Below, in pieces: positions 1 to 8,727 of a DNA stretch of 64,000 nucleotides. Each line of letters starts with the position of its first letter. The stretch's first letter is position 1. This DNA is from Bog-756 sp963839925. Its GTDB lineage: Bacteria > Actinomycetota > Acidimicrobiia > Acidimicrobiales > RAAP-2. The notes beneath the pieces were generated by a model, which worked only from the letters and a program-made list of their open reading frames with translations, ran no database searches and was not told where the DNA came from. The stretch lies in the NCBI GenBank assembly GCA_963839925.1, contig CAWIWV010000002.1:310001-374000 (forward strand), read 5' to 3'. Both the position numbers and the translations under genes were made by a program.

Positions 1-503
1 TGGACCACGTTCCCACTCGCCACGATCAGCACGCCACGCCTCCGCAGCGGTGCCAACTTTGCGCCGAGGTCGAAGTGGTAGTCGAACGGCCGCTTCGCAT
101 CGATGGACAGCTGGAGGACGGGGATCTCGGCGTCGGGAAATGCATGGACGAGGACCGACCAGGTTCCGTGGTCGATGCCCCAGCTGTCGTGATCGAGTCC
201 CACCCACGTCGGTTGAACCACCTCGACGATCTCCTCGGCAACTTCGGGATCGCCGGGAGCCGGATACTCGACGGCGAAGAGCTCGTCGGGGAACCCGTAG
301 AAGTCGTGGATTGTCTTGGGCCGTGCCATCGCGGTCACCGCGGTGAGGTGGACGTACCAGTGGGCGGAGATGGCAAGGATCGCTCGCGGTCGAGGGACAC
401 TCGCACCGAACGACCGCCAAGCCTCGGTGTAACCGTTGTGCTCGAGGGCGTTCATCGGGCTGCCGTGTCCGAGGAATGCAGCCGGCATCAAGGCTTCTGC
501 CAT
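1..503 (-). CDS. ygiD: 4,5-DOPA-type extradiol aromatic ring-opening dioxygenase, 3' part missing
   Basis: The reverse strand reads open from about 503 to the window edge, so only about the first 167 of roughly 260 residues are present. The N-terminus contains LGHGSPMNALE, followed by AISAHWY, IDHGTWSVL and near the edge VASGNVVH. These are the four His-containing blocks of the LigB/DODA fold of YgiD-type dioxygenases, which cleave catechol rings using a bound divalent metal (zinc or iron in characterised relatives). Two ATG starts fit: 503, with a GGGGGA stretch about 10 bases upstream, or 488, which gives the usual MPAAFLGHGSP start. The true substrate is unknown. Family assignment is firm from the motifs. 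Confidence 0.85.
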   Translation of the reverse strand, partial: MAEALMPAAFLGHGSPMNALEHNGYTEAWRSFGASVPRPRAILAISAHWYVHLTAVTAMARPKTIHDFYGFPDELFAVEYPAPGDPEVAEEIVEVVQPTWVGLDHDSWGIDHGTWSVLVHAFPDAEIPVLQLSIDAKRPFDYHFDLGAKLAPLRRRGVLIVASGNVV

Positions 504-679
504 CGCCTTGCATCATCCCCCAGCCGTGGCGAGCAGGCAATCTGCCGGTCCGTCCGGGAGCCCACGGCGCACGGCCCAGTCTCGCCGGCCGAGTCCAACC
601 AAGGAATCCCCCAGCGTCGGTCGAGTACTCTCGACACGTGACCTCGACGGTCGGGATGGGCGGGCTTGGGGGTGCACCA

Positions 680-1228
680 ATGCTTCCCCCAAATCCGCAA
701 GACGTGATCACTGCGTCTCGGAGAGGGAAGGGACGGATCGTCGCGTTCTGGGTGACCCTAGGAGTGGTCTTTGTGATCGCTGCCGGCGTCGGCATTTTTC
801 TGATCCTGCGTGACGTCGCGATCGATATCGGCAAGGGTCTCAATTTGGCACCGCTATTCGAGGCAGGTGCTGTCCAAGCACGCTCTGCCGATGAGACTGC
901 AATCCATCATCACCTTTGGGATGGGGCACTGACCCTCGACCTGCTCAACGACCAGCACTCCGACGTGAGGTGGATTCCTGGGAATGACCCCGTTGCAGTC
1001 AGTGGGAAGCGCACAGACGTCAGCGTAAGCGTCGGTGGAGACCATGTTGTCACCGCTGTCAATGAGGCCTTGTGCTCGTATGGCATCGCCGTCTCCGCTC
1101 CCAACGATCCGATCATCGCCCAGGATCAGTTGCCGGGCGTCGGCACCTACTGGACGTTCAACAGCGGAGCGCCCGAGAAATGCTCAGCGGACTCCGCGCC
1201 AAGCACAGGATGGAGTCGATTCGGTTGA
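680..1228 (+). CDS. hypothetical single-pass membrane protein
   Basis: No family was recognised. The protein has a short basic N-terminus, one strong hydrophobic segment (about residues 20-42, AFWVTLGVVFVIAAGVGIFL) and a roughly 140-residue soluble part that should face outside. Two Cys residues in the soluble part (in EALCSYG and EKCSAD) could form a disulfide. The ATG at 680 follows a GGGGG run by eight bases; ATG at 656 and GTG at 638 are in-frame alternatives. The next gene starts two bases after its stop, so the two may be co-transcribed. Confidence 0.55.
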   Translation: MLPPNPQDVITASRRGKGRIVAFWVTLGVVFVIAAGVGIFLILRDVAIDIGKGLNLAPLFEAGAVQARSADETAIHHHLWDGALTLDLLNDQHSDVRWIPGNDPVAVSGKRTDVSVSVGGDHVVTAVNEALCSYGIAVSAPNDPIIAQDQLPGVGTYWTFNSGAPEKCSADSAPSTGWSRFG

Positions 1229-1230
1229 CG

Positions 1231-1713
1231 ATGGATGATGCGCAACGCGCACTTACCGACAGGATCGCGATCGATGACCTGTTGACCCACTACGCGACAC
1301 TCATCGACGCTCGCCGCTTCGACGAGCTCGACCAGGTCTTCACATCCGATGCCGTGCTCGACTACCGCTCAGCCGGGGGGATTCGCGGCCCCTTCCCCGA
1401 GGTGCGCGACTGGCTCTCCAGCGTGCTCCCTGCCTTCACCTGGACCCAGCACCTCGTGGTCAATCGCGCCATCGACCTGGCACCTGGTTCCGACGAAGCG
1501 ACCTGTCGGTCCCTGTTCAGCAATCCGAACAGCATGGAGATCGACGGAAAACCTTGGCTGTTCACCGTCGGCGGTGCCTACCACGACCGACTGGTGCGAA
1601 CTCCGCAGGGCTGGAGAATCCGTCACCGGGTCGAGGAGACGATCTGGTGGAGCAATCCGATGCCCGGGCTCGATGCCGTCCCGCCCCCGCTCCCCGACGA
1701 CTGCTTCGACTGA
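1231..1713 (+). CDS. SnoaL-like / NTF2-fold protein
   Basis: A 160-residue protein that begins DDAQRALTDRIAIDDLLTHY and continues with ARRFDELDQVFTSDAVLDY. This is the usual opening of SnoaL-like (NTF2-superfamily) cone-fold proteins in actinobacteria. The middle has TQHLVVNRAI and the end has GWRIRHRVEETIWW, matching the sheet that closes the cavity. Family members include polyketide cyclases, dehydratases and many binding proteins, so no reaction can be assigned. ATG 1231 leaves a two-base gap after the preceding stop; ATG 1210 would overlap that gene and also has no good ribosome site. Confidence 0.75.
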   Translation: MDDAQRALTDRIAIDDLLTHYATLIDARRFDELDQVFTSDAVLDYRSAGGIRGPFPEVRDWLSSVLPAFTWTQHLVVNRAIDLAPGSDEATCRSLFSNPNSMEIDGKPWLFTVGGAYHDRLVRTPQGWRIRHRVEETIWWSNPMPGLDAVPPPLPDDCFD

Positions 1714-2026
1714 TTTACCGGCAACGAGAGCGAAATACGCGTCCCCGCACATCGGCGGTTGGCTCCGAAGAACCAATCCGCCGACATGCGGATCTCGCGC
1801 CCCCTACGTTCCCTCCAACTGCCCCTGCCTGGCGGTTGTGGGCCCTGAACTACATATGACCATCCGTTCTTAAGCGGAGTATTCACGACCACTAAGAAGC
1901 CGGTAAAACCAGAAAGCCTGGCGGGGCATCGAACGTTCGTTGGACAGCGGCTCCAAGGGCAACGAAAATGAGGTCTGCCGATCGTCTTCGAGCAGGGCGA
2001 ACACTTCCGGAAGATTGGACGGGCAG
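1714..2026 (+). other. non-coding stretch
   Basis: No convincing gene was seen on either strand. The part from about 1840 to 1930 is more AT-rich than its surroundings and probably carries the promoter of the membrane protein that starts at 2027. No clear -35/-10 pair or operator was identified. Confidence 0.4.
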
Positions 2027-2824
2027 ATGCCGGCACTCAATTGGATCAACCACCACCGGCTGCTCCTTCTCGGAGCCGGATTCGCGGTAGTGGTCGTGGC
2101 GGTTGCGCTGGGGCTGTGGTTCTTCATCTTCCGAAGCTCCTCGACTCCGGTCAATCTCCGTCAGGCGCTCCGTCTCTACCGCCAGGATCAGTCACGATCG
2201 ACGACGTGGGGAACCGGTCTTCCACCACCCGGCGTCTACCGCTACCGGACCTCTGGCGACGAGCAGTTGAGCTTCGGAAATATCGCCCGCACCTTCCCCA
2301 CCTCGAGCACCATGATCGTGACCGGCAGCACCTGCGCAATGGAACGGTGGGAACCAATCGAGCAGCACATGGAGGGAATCGAGGAGTGCCGGGCGAAGGG
2401 TGGGGGGTACGCACTCACCTCCTCGTTCACCTACGAAGACATCGCGGGGACCAAGACCAACCAGGTCATCAACTGCCCGACAAGCGCGTATTTGCTCCCA
2501 CCTGATCCGCGCCGAGGTGAACAGTGGCACGCTCTCTGCCACTCCGCCGGACTGAACATTGCTCTATCCGGGATGGTGGTCGGCAGCTCGTCGGTCGTGG
2601 TCGGGAGCACTCGGGTTCCGGCCGTTCATACCCGGCTCACCCTCACCTTCTCTGGGTCGGAATCGGGAACCAACCCAAGCGATTACTGGGTGTCTCCGGA
2701 GAACGGCCTCATCCTGTCCGAACGTGAAAGCGTCGACTTGCACCAGTCTGCGGGTCCGCTCGGATCGGTGAACTACACCGAGCAGATGTCGATTTCCATC
2801 GGCTCGCTGACGCCGGTTCGCTGA
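2027..2824 (+). CDS. hypothetical membrane-anchored extracytoplasmic protein
   Basis: No family was recognised. One transmembrane helix lies at about residues 15-38 (LLLLGAGFAVVVVAVALGLW), followed by about 225 residues expected outside the membrane. This part has Cys residues in SMCAMER-like, EECRAKG, INCPTSAY and ALCHSAG positions, an even number compatible with two disulfides. The ending is beta-rich. ATG 2027 places the helix properly; the upstream ATG at 1940 adds a 29-residue tail of low plausibility. Its stop lies 15 bases from that of the convergent lipoprotein gene. Confidence 0.55.
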   Translation: MPALNWINHHRLLLLGAGFAVVVVAVALGLWFFIFRSSSTPVNLRQALRLYRQDQSRSTTWGTGLPPPGVYRYRTSGDEQLSFGNIARTFPTSSTMIVTGSTCAMERWEPIEQHMEGIEECRAKGGGYALTSSFTYEDIAGTKTNQVINCPTSAYLLPPDPRRGEQWHALCHSAGLNIALSGMVVGSSSVVVGSTRVPAVHTRLTLTFSGSESGTNPSDYWVSPENGLILSERESVDLHQSAGPLGSVNYTEQMSISIGSLTPVR

Positions 2825-2839
2825 CTTCCAGCCCGGGGG

Positions 2840-3205
2840 CTACCTGCAGGCCGAAGTGAGATCGGCTCTCCGCGTCTTGCCCTTCGAGACGGTCACAAAC
2901 TGCGGAGTCGTACCACCCTGGTCGGAGGAGACCATGTAGGTTCCAGGAGGAGCCGCGAGGCGGTAGACGTGAGATCCGGTCACCGTCTGAGTCGCGACCA
3001 ACCGCTGGTCCCCGCTCAGTTGGACACGGACCTTGATCTTTGCGTCAATGAACCCCGGTCGAGCCGGGCCGATGCAAGGCGATGCAACTCCTGTGATGAA
3101 TCCCACAGCGGGCTTCTTGTTCACAGACGGCGAAGCCTGCGTTGTGCATGCGGACACGAGCGCCAGAAGGGCCAACGAGCCCACCCATCGAGATCGACGG
3201 AGCAT
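2840..3205 (-). CDS. small lipoprotein downstream of ccmH/I
   Basis: The N-terminus is basic then hydrophobic and ends in LVSAC (Cys20), a good lipobox for lipid attachment and export. The 100-residue mature part (PGFIDAKIKVRVQLSG, YRLAAPPGTYMVSS) looks like a single carboxypeptidase-regulatory or Ig-type beta domain. The start overlaps the ccmH/I stop by one base (TGATG), so it is probably translated from the same message. Its role is unknown, and co-transcription does not show that it acts in cytochrome maturation. Confidence 0.7.
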   Translation of the reverse strand: MLRRSRWVGSLALLALVSACTTQASPSVNKKPAVGFITGVASPCIGPARPGFIDAKIKVRVQLSGDQRLVATQTVTGSHVYRLAAPPGTYMVSSDQGGTTPQFVTVSKGKTRRADLTSACR

Positions 3206-4485
3206 CAGGCGCTGATCTCGGCAGGGATCGGCTGGCCCGCCGCCTGGAACGCCTCACGCAACTCCGGGGCCGCCTGACTCACGACCGAGCGAGGCGGCTT
3301 GTCGGCCAAGAAGTCCCGGTACTCGGCGACCGCACCCTTGGAGTCACCCGTCTGCTGGAACAGCACCGTTCCCAGGTAGAGCCTGACCGCGTAGTCGTTC
3401 GGCTCGATCTTCACGGCCTGGTCGAGCTTGGCCCGACCGTCGGCCACCAACGACGCGTTGTTGCTCGATCGGCCCGTCTGATACTCGAGCCACCCGAGTT
3501 GGGCCAGGGCGATCTCGTTGTTCGGATACTGCTTGAGCACCGACTGATAGAGCTGCGCCGCGCCGGCGAGCTGCCCCTGATTCTCTTCCGTTGCCGCCTG
3601 GTCCAACTTCGCTTTCAGCTGCTGTTGCGGGGTCTCCGCGAAACTCCCGGTGATCGACTGGCCCGGCTGTCGTCCCGAAGCGAATCCGAAGACTGCGATC
3701 ACGATCGCCGCCCCGAAGGCGGCGACCGCTCCACCCAAGAACCATCGGTTCCGACGGCTTCGCGCCGGCCGAGGGCCTCCTGACTCGGACGACTCCACCA
3801 CACCATCGGGGGACGACTCGACCGCACCGTCGGCGGTCGCCACGGCCGCAGTCAAGACAGGCACAGCACCGGTCACACCGGACGGCACCTCTCCGAGCGC
3901 GGCCAGTCGGCGCATGTCACGGTTTCGCAACGCGAGGTAGTCGACGTCTGACAGGTCTCCGGCCAGGTACTCTGCGTCGGCGTCGGCAAGCGATTGCTCC
4001 AGAAAGGCGCGCTGGTCAGCCGAGTCTTGCGGAGTCGCCACACGACCGCCGTTCGAACCTGCCGAGTCGACCCCGCTCGCGGAGGCGGCGTTCCGTCGAC
4101 GAAACAGGAGCACACCGAGGGTCCCGAGTGCCGCCAGACCACCGACGAGCGGCAACAACCAGACCAGCAGCGACCAACCACTGGCCGGAGGATCGAGCAC
4201 GATGGTCGAGCCGTAGCGGGAGACCAGGTAGTTCTCGATCTGTTGGTTCGTCCGTCCCTGAGCGATCATTTGGGAGACCGTCGCCCGAACCGTCACCGCT
4301 GTCGCCGCACTGGACTGGGCGACTGACAGGTCCTCGCAGCTCGGGCAGCGCAGCGCGGATTCGATGGCGAGGGCTCGCTGTGCAGGGGTCGGAGGTGACG
4401 AGGAGAGCACTCCGCTGCCGACGATCAACGCCACGACCAGGACAGCGCCCAAGGCGGTCCACAGCGGGAGGCGTCGAGAGGTCAC
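3205..4485 (-). CDS. ccmH: cytochrome c maturation protein CcmH fused to a CcmI-type TPR domain
   Basis: A 426-residue fusion. An N-terminal membrane helix (about 10-27) leads to an exported CcmH domain carrying LRCPSCEDLSV (Cys47, Cys50), the thiol pair that keeps apocytochrome CxxCH motifs reduced. A second helix follows at about 106-130, a linker, and a third helix at about 247-268. The C-terminal 140 residues contain TPR repeats (AQLYQSVLKQYPNNEIALAQLG, here in part, and similar), which in CcmI hold the apocytochrome tail. The gene overlaps ccmG by four bases upstream. In many proteobacteria CcmH and CcmI are separate; the fused form is also known. Family assignment is firm. Confidence 0.9.
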   Translation of the reverse strand: MTSRRLPLWTALGAVLVVALIVGSGVLSSSPPTPAQRALAIESALRCPSCEDLSVAQSSAATAVTVRATVSQMIAQGRTNQQIENYLVSRYGSTIVLDPPASGWSLLVWLLPLVGGLAALGTLGVLLFRRRNAASASGVDSAGSNGGRVATPQDSADQRAFLEQSLADADAEYLAGDLSDVDYLALRNRDMRRLAALGEVPSGVTGAVPVLTAAVATADGAVESSPDGVVESSESGGPRPARSRRNRWFLGGAVAAFGAAIVIAVFGFASGRQPGQSITGSFAETPQQQLKAKLDQAATEENQGQLAGAAQLYQSVLKQYPNNEIALAQLGWLEYQTGRSSNNASLVADGRAKLDQAVKIEPNDYAVRLYLGTVLFQQTGDSKGAVAEYRDFLADKPPRSVVSQAAPELREAFQAAGQPIPAEISA

Positions 4486-5123
4486 GCGTGCTCGGCCTTT
4501 GCCTTGGCGATGAGTTGGTCGAGCTGCCCCGCAGTTACCGACGAAACGATCGACGCGACGACACGTCCGTCCGGAGCGATAAGGAAGGTCGAGGGAAGCT
4601 GCCGCACGCCGAATTCGAGCGCAATCGTCCCCCCGTTGTCAGCCAACGCTGGCCAAGTCGCCCCGAGCTGCGCCTGCCAAGATGTTGCATCACTCAGGCT
4701 GTCACTGAACACGACGCTCAGCACGCTCGCGTCGGCACTCCGCTGGTGCTCGAACTGGAACTTGACCAGTTCCGGCCCCTCGCTCCGGCACTGCGTGCAC
4801 CAGCTGGCGAAGAAGTTCACGACGACAAACTTGCCGGGTGGGCGAGCCAGCGAAAACGATCCGCCGCTCAAGGTCTTTCCGCTCAGCGGCGGGGTCATCT
4901 TTCCGACCACCGGGTTCTGAACCTCGTCCACCGACGCCGGAGGCCGGGTGGCGAGCACCGCGATCAAACCCGCGGCGACGACCAGGATGGTGACCGCGAC
5001 CCAGCGCGCGGTGTGTCTCTTCCGCTCTGGTTCCAAGTAGCCGTCCGACGCCTCGTTGCCATCTTGCAACGCCCCCAGGTCCCCATCGATCCCTGATCCC
5101 TGTTCGGACGCGACCTGGCTCAC
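4482..5123 (-). CDS. ccmG: thiol:disulfide oxidoreductase CcmG/DsbE-like
   Basis: A 213-residue membrane-anchored thioredoxin-like protein. A 40-residue cytoplasmic tail precedes one helix (about 41-60). The redoxin domain has FFASWCTQCRSEGPEL (Cys109 and Cys112) and a later cis-proline in RQLPSTFLI. CcmG reduces CcmH or the apocytochrome haem-binding cysteines outside the membrane, with electrons supplied by CcdA. Start and stop overlap ccmF and ccmH/I by four bases each, so translation is probably coupled. Confidence 0.9.
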   Translation of the reverse strand: MSQVASEQGSGIDGDLGALQDGNEASDGYLEPERKRHTARWVAVTILVVAAGLIAVLATRPPASVDEVQNPVVGKMTPPLSGKTLSGGSFSLARPPGKFVVVNFFASWCTQCRSEGPELVKFQFEHQRSADASVLSVVFSDSLSDATSWQAQLGATWPALADNGGTIALEFGVRQLPSTFLIAPDGRVVASIVSSVTAGQLDQLIAKAKAEHA

Positions 5124-7273
5124 AACGGATCGCCCGCTTGCACAGTGACCGTGTCGGTTCCCTGCTGATCGGGGTCGGGATCGACCGGCGCGTCTTCGTC
5201 AGCCCCCGTCCGGACTCCGGCGGGTTGTCGAACCGCAGCGTTCGGGGCCGAGACAGCCGAACCGTTGGAAGACGCTGCACCCCCGACCACGACCGGCGCG
5301 GACACCGGGTCGGTGGGACGGCGCCTCCGCCCAGGAATAGCCGAGAGCACCGAGCCGACTCCGATCAGAATGGCCCCGATCCACAGCCACATCACCAACG
5401 GTTGCTCGACCACGCCGAACGTCCAGACGTTTCCGCTGGACGGGATCGAGTCGATGGTCAGGTAGAGGTCGTTCCTCCAACTCGAGTCGATCGCCGGCGT
5501 GCCGACGGCTTGGGTGCCGCTACCGAACTGGCTGATCGCCGGCGTGAAGGTTCCACGACTGTCGACCTGGAGCACCGCCTCGAACGCCGATCGAGACGGC
5601 GAGTTGACTTGGCGGGTTCCGACGAATGCGATCTGGTGCCCCACAAAGTTTGTCGACTGGCCTTTCGCCAGCTGGATCTCGCCCCGATGGAGGAAGGAGG
5701 TGGCTGCGGCCAAGCCGATCGCGACCACCACCACCCCGATGTGCACGACCATGCCTCCGTTCGCCCGGCCGACCAGTCCACGCCAGCCATCCACCGCCGA
5801 TCGAGAAGGCGACGCTCCGGTCGAGCGGGCGTTGCGGTAGGCACCACGAACCGACAAGACGAGCGCCCGACCGGCCGACCCCCCTGCGAACGCAGCGAGC
5901 CCGAACGCCAACAGAGGTTCGAGCCCGCGGACGCCGGCAAGGACGCAACCGACCACGACGAGCACACCGAGCGCTGCGGGCACGGCCAGTCGACCGCGCA
6001 TCACTTCGAGGGTGCTCTTGCGCCACGGGAGCGCCGGCGCGACCGCCATCAGGAACAGCAGCGCGAAACCCACCGGAATGAAGAAGCGGTTGAAGTACGG
6101 AGCGCCGACCGCGACCGACGATTGGGGGTTGAGCGCCTGGTACAGCAACGGGAACACCGTGCCGAGGAGGACGATCGCTGCGAAACCGACGAACAGCACG
6201 TTGTTGGCGAGGAATGCGCCCTCCCGGCTGATCGGTGAGTCGATACCGCCGCGAGAGTGGAGCCGATCGCCCCGCCACGCGATGAGTCCCACCCCGGTCA
6301 CCACCACCAGACCGAAGAAGCTGAGCAGCAGCGGGCCGATGGTCGAGTCGGAGAAGGCGTGCACGGATTGCACGACGCCCGACCGAGTCAAGAATGTCCC
6401 CAGGATGGTCAAACTGAAGGCGGCGACCACCAGGGAGAGGTTCCAGATGCGCAGGAGTCCGCGCCGCTGTTGGACCATCACCGAGTGGAGGTAGGCGGTC
6501 CCCACCAGCCACGGCAACAGCGCGGCGTTCTCGACCGGGTCCCACCCCCAGAATCCCCCCCATCCGAGCACCTCGTAGGACCACCAGGCCCCGAGCAGGA
6601 TCCCCATGGTCAGGAAGGCCCAGGCGAACAGGGTCCACCGACGGGTCTCCCCCTGCCAGTCCTCGTCGAGCTTTCCGGTGATCAACGATGCGACAGCGAA
6701 CGCGAACGGCAGGGTGAACCCGACCAACCCGAGGTAGAGCATCGGGGGGTGGATGAGGACGAGCGGATTGTCCTGCAGGAGTGAGTTGGGACCGGGCCCG
6801 TTCGCCGGAACCGCGCCGGCCACATGTTGAAACGGATCGGCGGGACCGAGCATGAGACCGAAGAAGAACGCCGCCACTACGAACACGACAAGTGTCGCCC
6901 AGCCGATCAGGTCTTCCCCCGAACGACGCCGGAACCGCCAGACCATTGCAGTCGCGTATCCCCCCAGCACCAGACCCCAGAGCAGGATCGACCCGGCGAG
7001 CGCGGACCACAGTCCGGTGATCGAGTAGAGCACCGGCGTGTCGCGGCTGTTGTTGTCGGCGACATAGGCCAAGGAGAAGTCGTGGACGAGCAACGCGTGC
7101 TCCATCGCCACGACCGCGAGCACACCCCCAAGGAGGATGACCGGTGCGTAGAGCTGTCCGTTGCGGATCGTCGATGACCGGCCCTTGATCAATCCGACCG
7201 CGATGACCGTGATGCCGACGATGGCGGCCGCGAACCCGAGTACGACTCCGGTGTGCCCGAGTGTCTCGTTCAC
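5120..7273 (-). CDS. ccmF: cytochrome c-type haem lyase subunit CcmF
   Basis: A 717-residue polytopic protein with about 15 hydrophobic segments. The signature tryptophan-rich loop WGGFWGWDPVENA is at about residues 238-250. Conserved His residues are visible in LIHPPMLY (His175) and AYLHS (His263). CcmF takes haem from holo-CcmE and, with CcmH/I, joins it to apocytochrome c. Length and motifs are normal. The C-terminal 60 residues are a hydrophilic tail rich in Asp, Pro and Val, longer than usual. Upstream, ccmE ends 43 bases before its start. Confidence 0.95.
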   Translation of the reverse strand: MNETLGHTGVVLGFAAAIVGITVIAVGLIKGRSSTIRNGQLYAPVILLGGVLAVVAMEHALLVHDFSLAYVADNNSRDTPVLYSITGLWSALAGSILLWGLVLGGYATAMVWRFRRRSGEDLIGWATLVVFVVAAFFFGLMLGPADPFQHVAGAVPANGPGPNSLLQDNPLVLIHPPMLYLGLVGFTLPFAFAVASLITGKLDEDWQGETRRWTLFAWAFLTMGILLGAWWSYEVLGWGGFWGWDPVENAALLPWLVGTAYLHSVMVQQRRGLLRIWNLSLVVAAFSLTILGTFLTRSGVVQSVHAFSDSTIGPLLLSFFGLVVVTGVGLIAWRGDRLHSRGGIDSPISREGAFLANNVLFVGFAAIVLLGTVFPLLYQALNPQSSVAVGAPYFNRFFIPVGFALLFLMAVAPALPWRKSTLEVMRGRLAVPAALGVLVVVGCVLAGVRGLEPLLAFGLAAFAGGSAGRALVLSVRGAYRNARSTGASPSRSAVDGWRGLVGRANGGMVVHIGVVVVAIGLAAATSFLHRGEIQLAKGQSTNFVGHQIAFVGTRQVNSPSRSAFEAVLQVDSRGTFTPAISQFGSGTQAVGTPAIDSSWRNDLYLTIDSIPSSGNVWTFGVVEQPLVMWLWIGAILIGVGSVLSAIPGRRRRPTDPVSAPVVVGGAASSNGSAVSAPNAAVRQPAGVRTGADEDAPVDPDPDQQGTDTVTVQAGDPL

Positions 7274-7316
7274 GGGCCGGACATGGCGCCGCGCCAGAGC
7301 CCGATCAGCCGCTCGG

Positions 7317-7736
7317 TCATCGCTTGCTCCCGTTCGGAGCAGTGACCCGGCCCGGATGTGCGGCGATGTAGTTCGACGAGTGCTTGACCAGGATCTGGTC
7401 CGAGACGAAGGACGAACCGTTGAAGTGGCCGACCGCGATCACCGGGATGTTCGCCTGGAAGAGCTGGGGCGGGCTGCCCGAGTTGACCACCTGCACCCGG
7501 CTCGCACCGGCGGTCACCACGAAGTCCACCCCCGACGAGGTCGCATGGATCGAACCCGGTTCGACCACCCCCTCGAGGTTGAAGGTCTGGTTCCCGAGGG
7601 TCGCTCTCTGGGCGACCGCCTGGTCAGCCGGCAGGTAGAAGTTGAGGGCGGATCCGAGTCCCTTGACCACCAAGAAGACGAGTGATCCGACCAACACCAG
7701 ACCGACGATCGAGTACCGGAGCCGGTGACCACCCAT
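7317..7736 (-). CDS. ccmE: haem chaperone CcmE
   Basis: A 139-residue protein with an N-terminal helix (about 8-28) and an exported OB-fold domain. It carries KHSSNY near the C-terminus: His119, which attaches haem covalently, and Tyr123, the HxxxY motif of CcmE. It transfers haem from the CcmC complex to CcmF. ATG 7736 is chosen because it gives the correct short cytoplasmic start and overlaps the ccmD stop (TGATG). Upstream in-frame codons run into ccmD. Confidence 0.92.
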   Translation of the reverse strand: MGGHRLRYSIVGLVLVGSLVFLVVKGLGSALNFYLPADQAVAQRATLGNQTFNLEGVVEPGSIHATSSGVDFVVTAGASRVQVVNSGSPPQLFQANIPVIAVGHFNGSSFVSDQILVKHSSNYIAAHPGRVTAPNGSKR

Positions 7737-7909
7737 CAGGCGGCACCGACTCGGTCGTCCGGTTGCGTCGCGCCCTGTTCGGCGTCGCCGACACTCGACC
7801 AGACCCGGGCCGCGTCCCGGGTGAGCCTGCGACGACGCCAGACCAGCTGCACGCTGTAGAGGAAGAGGATCGAAAGGACGATCGTGTAACCGGCGATCAC
7901 GTAGCTCAC
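7736..7909 (-). CDS. ccmD: haem exporter small subunit CcmD
   Basis: A 57-residue reading frame filling the space between ccmC and ccmE. It begins with GTG at 7909 and opens SYVIAGYTIVLSILFLYSVQ, a single helix, followed at once by LVWRRRRL, a strongly basic cytoplasmic flank. Helix position, size and locus order are those of CcmD, which releases holo-CcmE from the CcmABC complex. The GTG overlaps the ccmC stop by four bases (GTGA) and the stop overlaps ccmE by one. CcmD sequences are poorly conserved, so the call rests mainly on topology and position. Confidence 0.85.
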   Translation of the reverse strand: MSYVIAGYTIVLSILFLYSVQLVWRRRRLTRDAARVWSSVGDAEQGATQPDDRVGAA

Positions 7910-8727
7910 GCGTTGACCAACCCTTCGCTGTCCTCGTCCAACCCTTCGTCTCCGAGTCCTTCACTCCGGCGCTCGGTGAGCGCGGCGTCCAGCTCGCGGG
8001 TCGCCAGCCAGTCCGCCAGCACGCCGATCCGGTACCGCACGAGCAGCATCCAGACGAACACCAGGGTCAGCGCGATGAAGCTCAACAGGAGCGTCCAGGC
8101 CATCGAGCCGTGGATCGTGGGCGAGAGATCCGGGTTGACCACGGTTGCGCCCTGGTGGAGCGTCCGCCACCAGAGGACCGAGAAGTGATCGATCGGAATG
8201 TCGACCGCGGCGAACAGGCAGACGAATGCGCTGCGCTTCGCCCTGCGTTCCGGCTCGGCCGGCAGCCGGCGCAGGACCATGTAGCCGAGGAAGAGCACCA
8301 GCAACACCGCGGTCAGGGTCAGCCGGGCGTCCCAGGCCCAGTACACCCCCCAGGTCGGCTTCCCCCAGATCGAGCCGGAGATCAGCGTGCACACGTTGAA
8401 GACCACCCCCACCTCCACGGCGGCCGCCGCGAGACGGTCCCAGAACATCGACCGGGTACGCGGCCAGAGATAGAGCGCGCTCGCCGCCGCAGCAAGCCCG
8501 AAGGCGAGATAGAGCGCCACCCAGGCCACCCCGGGGTGGATGTAGACCAGGCGGACCAGGTTGCCCTGGAATTGGTCGGGTGGCGTCACCCAGAGGCCGA
8601 GCCACACCGTTGCGACCATTCCGACCACAGCAGCGAACCCCACGATCCACGTGGCGCGCCGCGCACGGTCGGACTGGATCGGCGGACCGACCGACCCGAT
8701 TGCCGGGTTTGTGGGCACGACGCTCAT
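7906..8727 (-). CDS. ccmC: haem exporter/haem handling protein CcmC
   Basis: A 273-residue protein with six hydrophobic segments. The WWD-type loop WGKPTWGVYWAWDARLT is at about 121-137, flanked by the haem-ligand candidates His64 (VYIHPG) and His191 (WWRTLHQ). CcmC loads haem onto CcmE outside the membrane. ATG 8727 overlaps the ccmB stop by four bases. The C-terminal tail after the sixth helix (about 40 residues, acidic) is longer than typical. Confidence 0.93.
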   Translation of the reverse strand: MSVVPTNPAIGSVGPPIQSDRARRATWIVGFAAVVGMVATVWLGLWVTPPDQFQGNLVRLVYIHPGVAWVALYLAFGLAAAASALYLWPRTRSMFWDRLAAAAVEVGVVFNVCTLISGSIWGKPTWGVYWAWDARLTLTAVLLVLFLGYMVLRRLPAEPERRAKRSAFVCLFAAVDIPIDHFSVLWWRTLHQGATVVNPDLSPTIHGSMAWTLLLSFIALTLVFVWMLLVRYRIGVLADWLATRELDAALTERRSEGLGDEGLDEDSEGLVNA

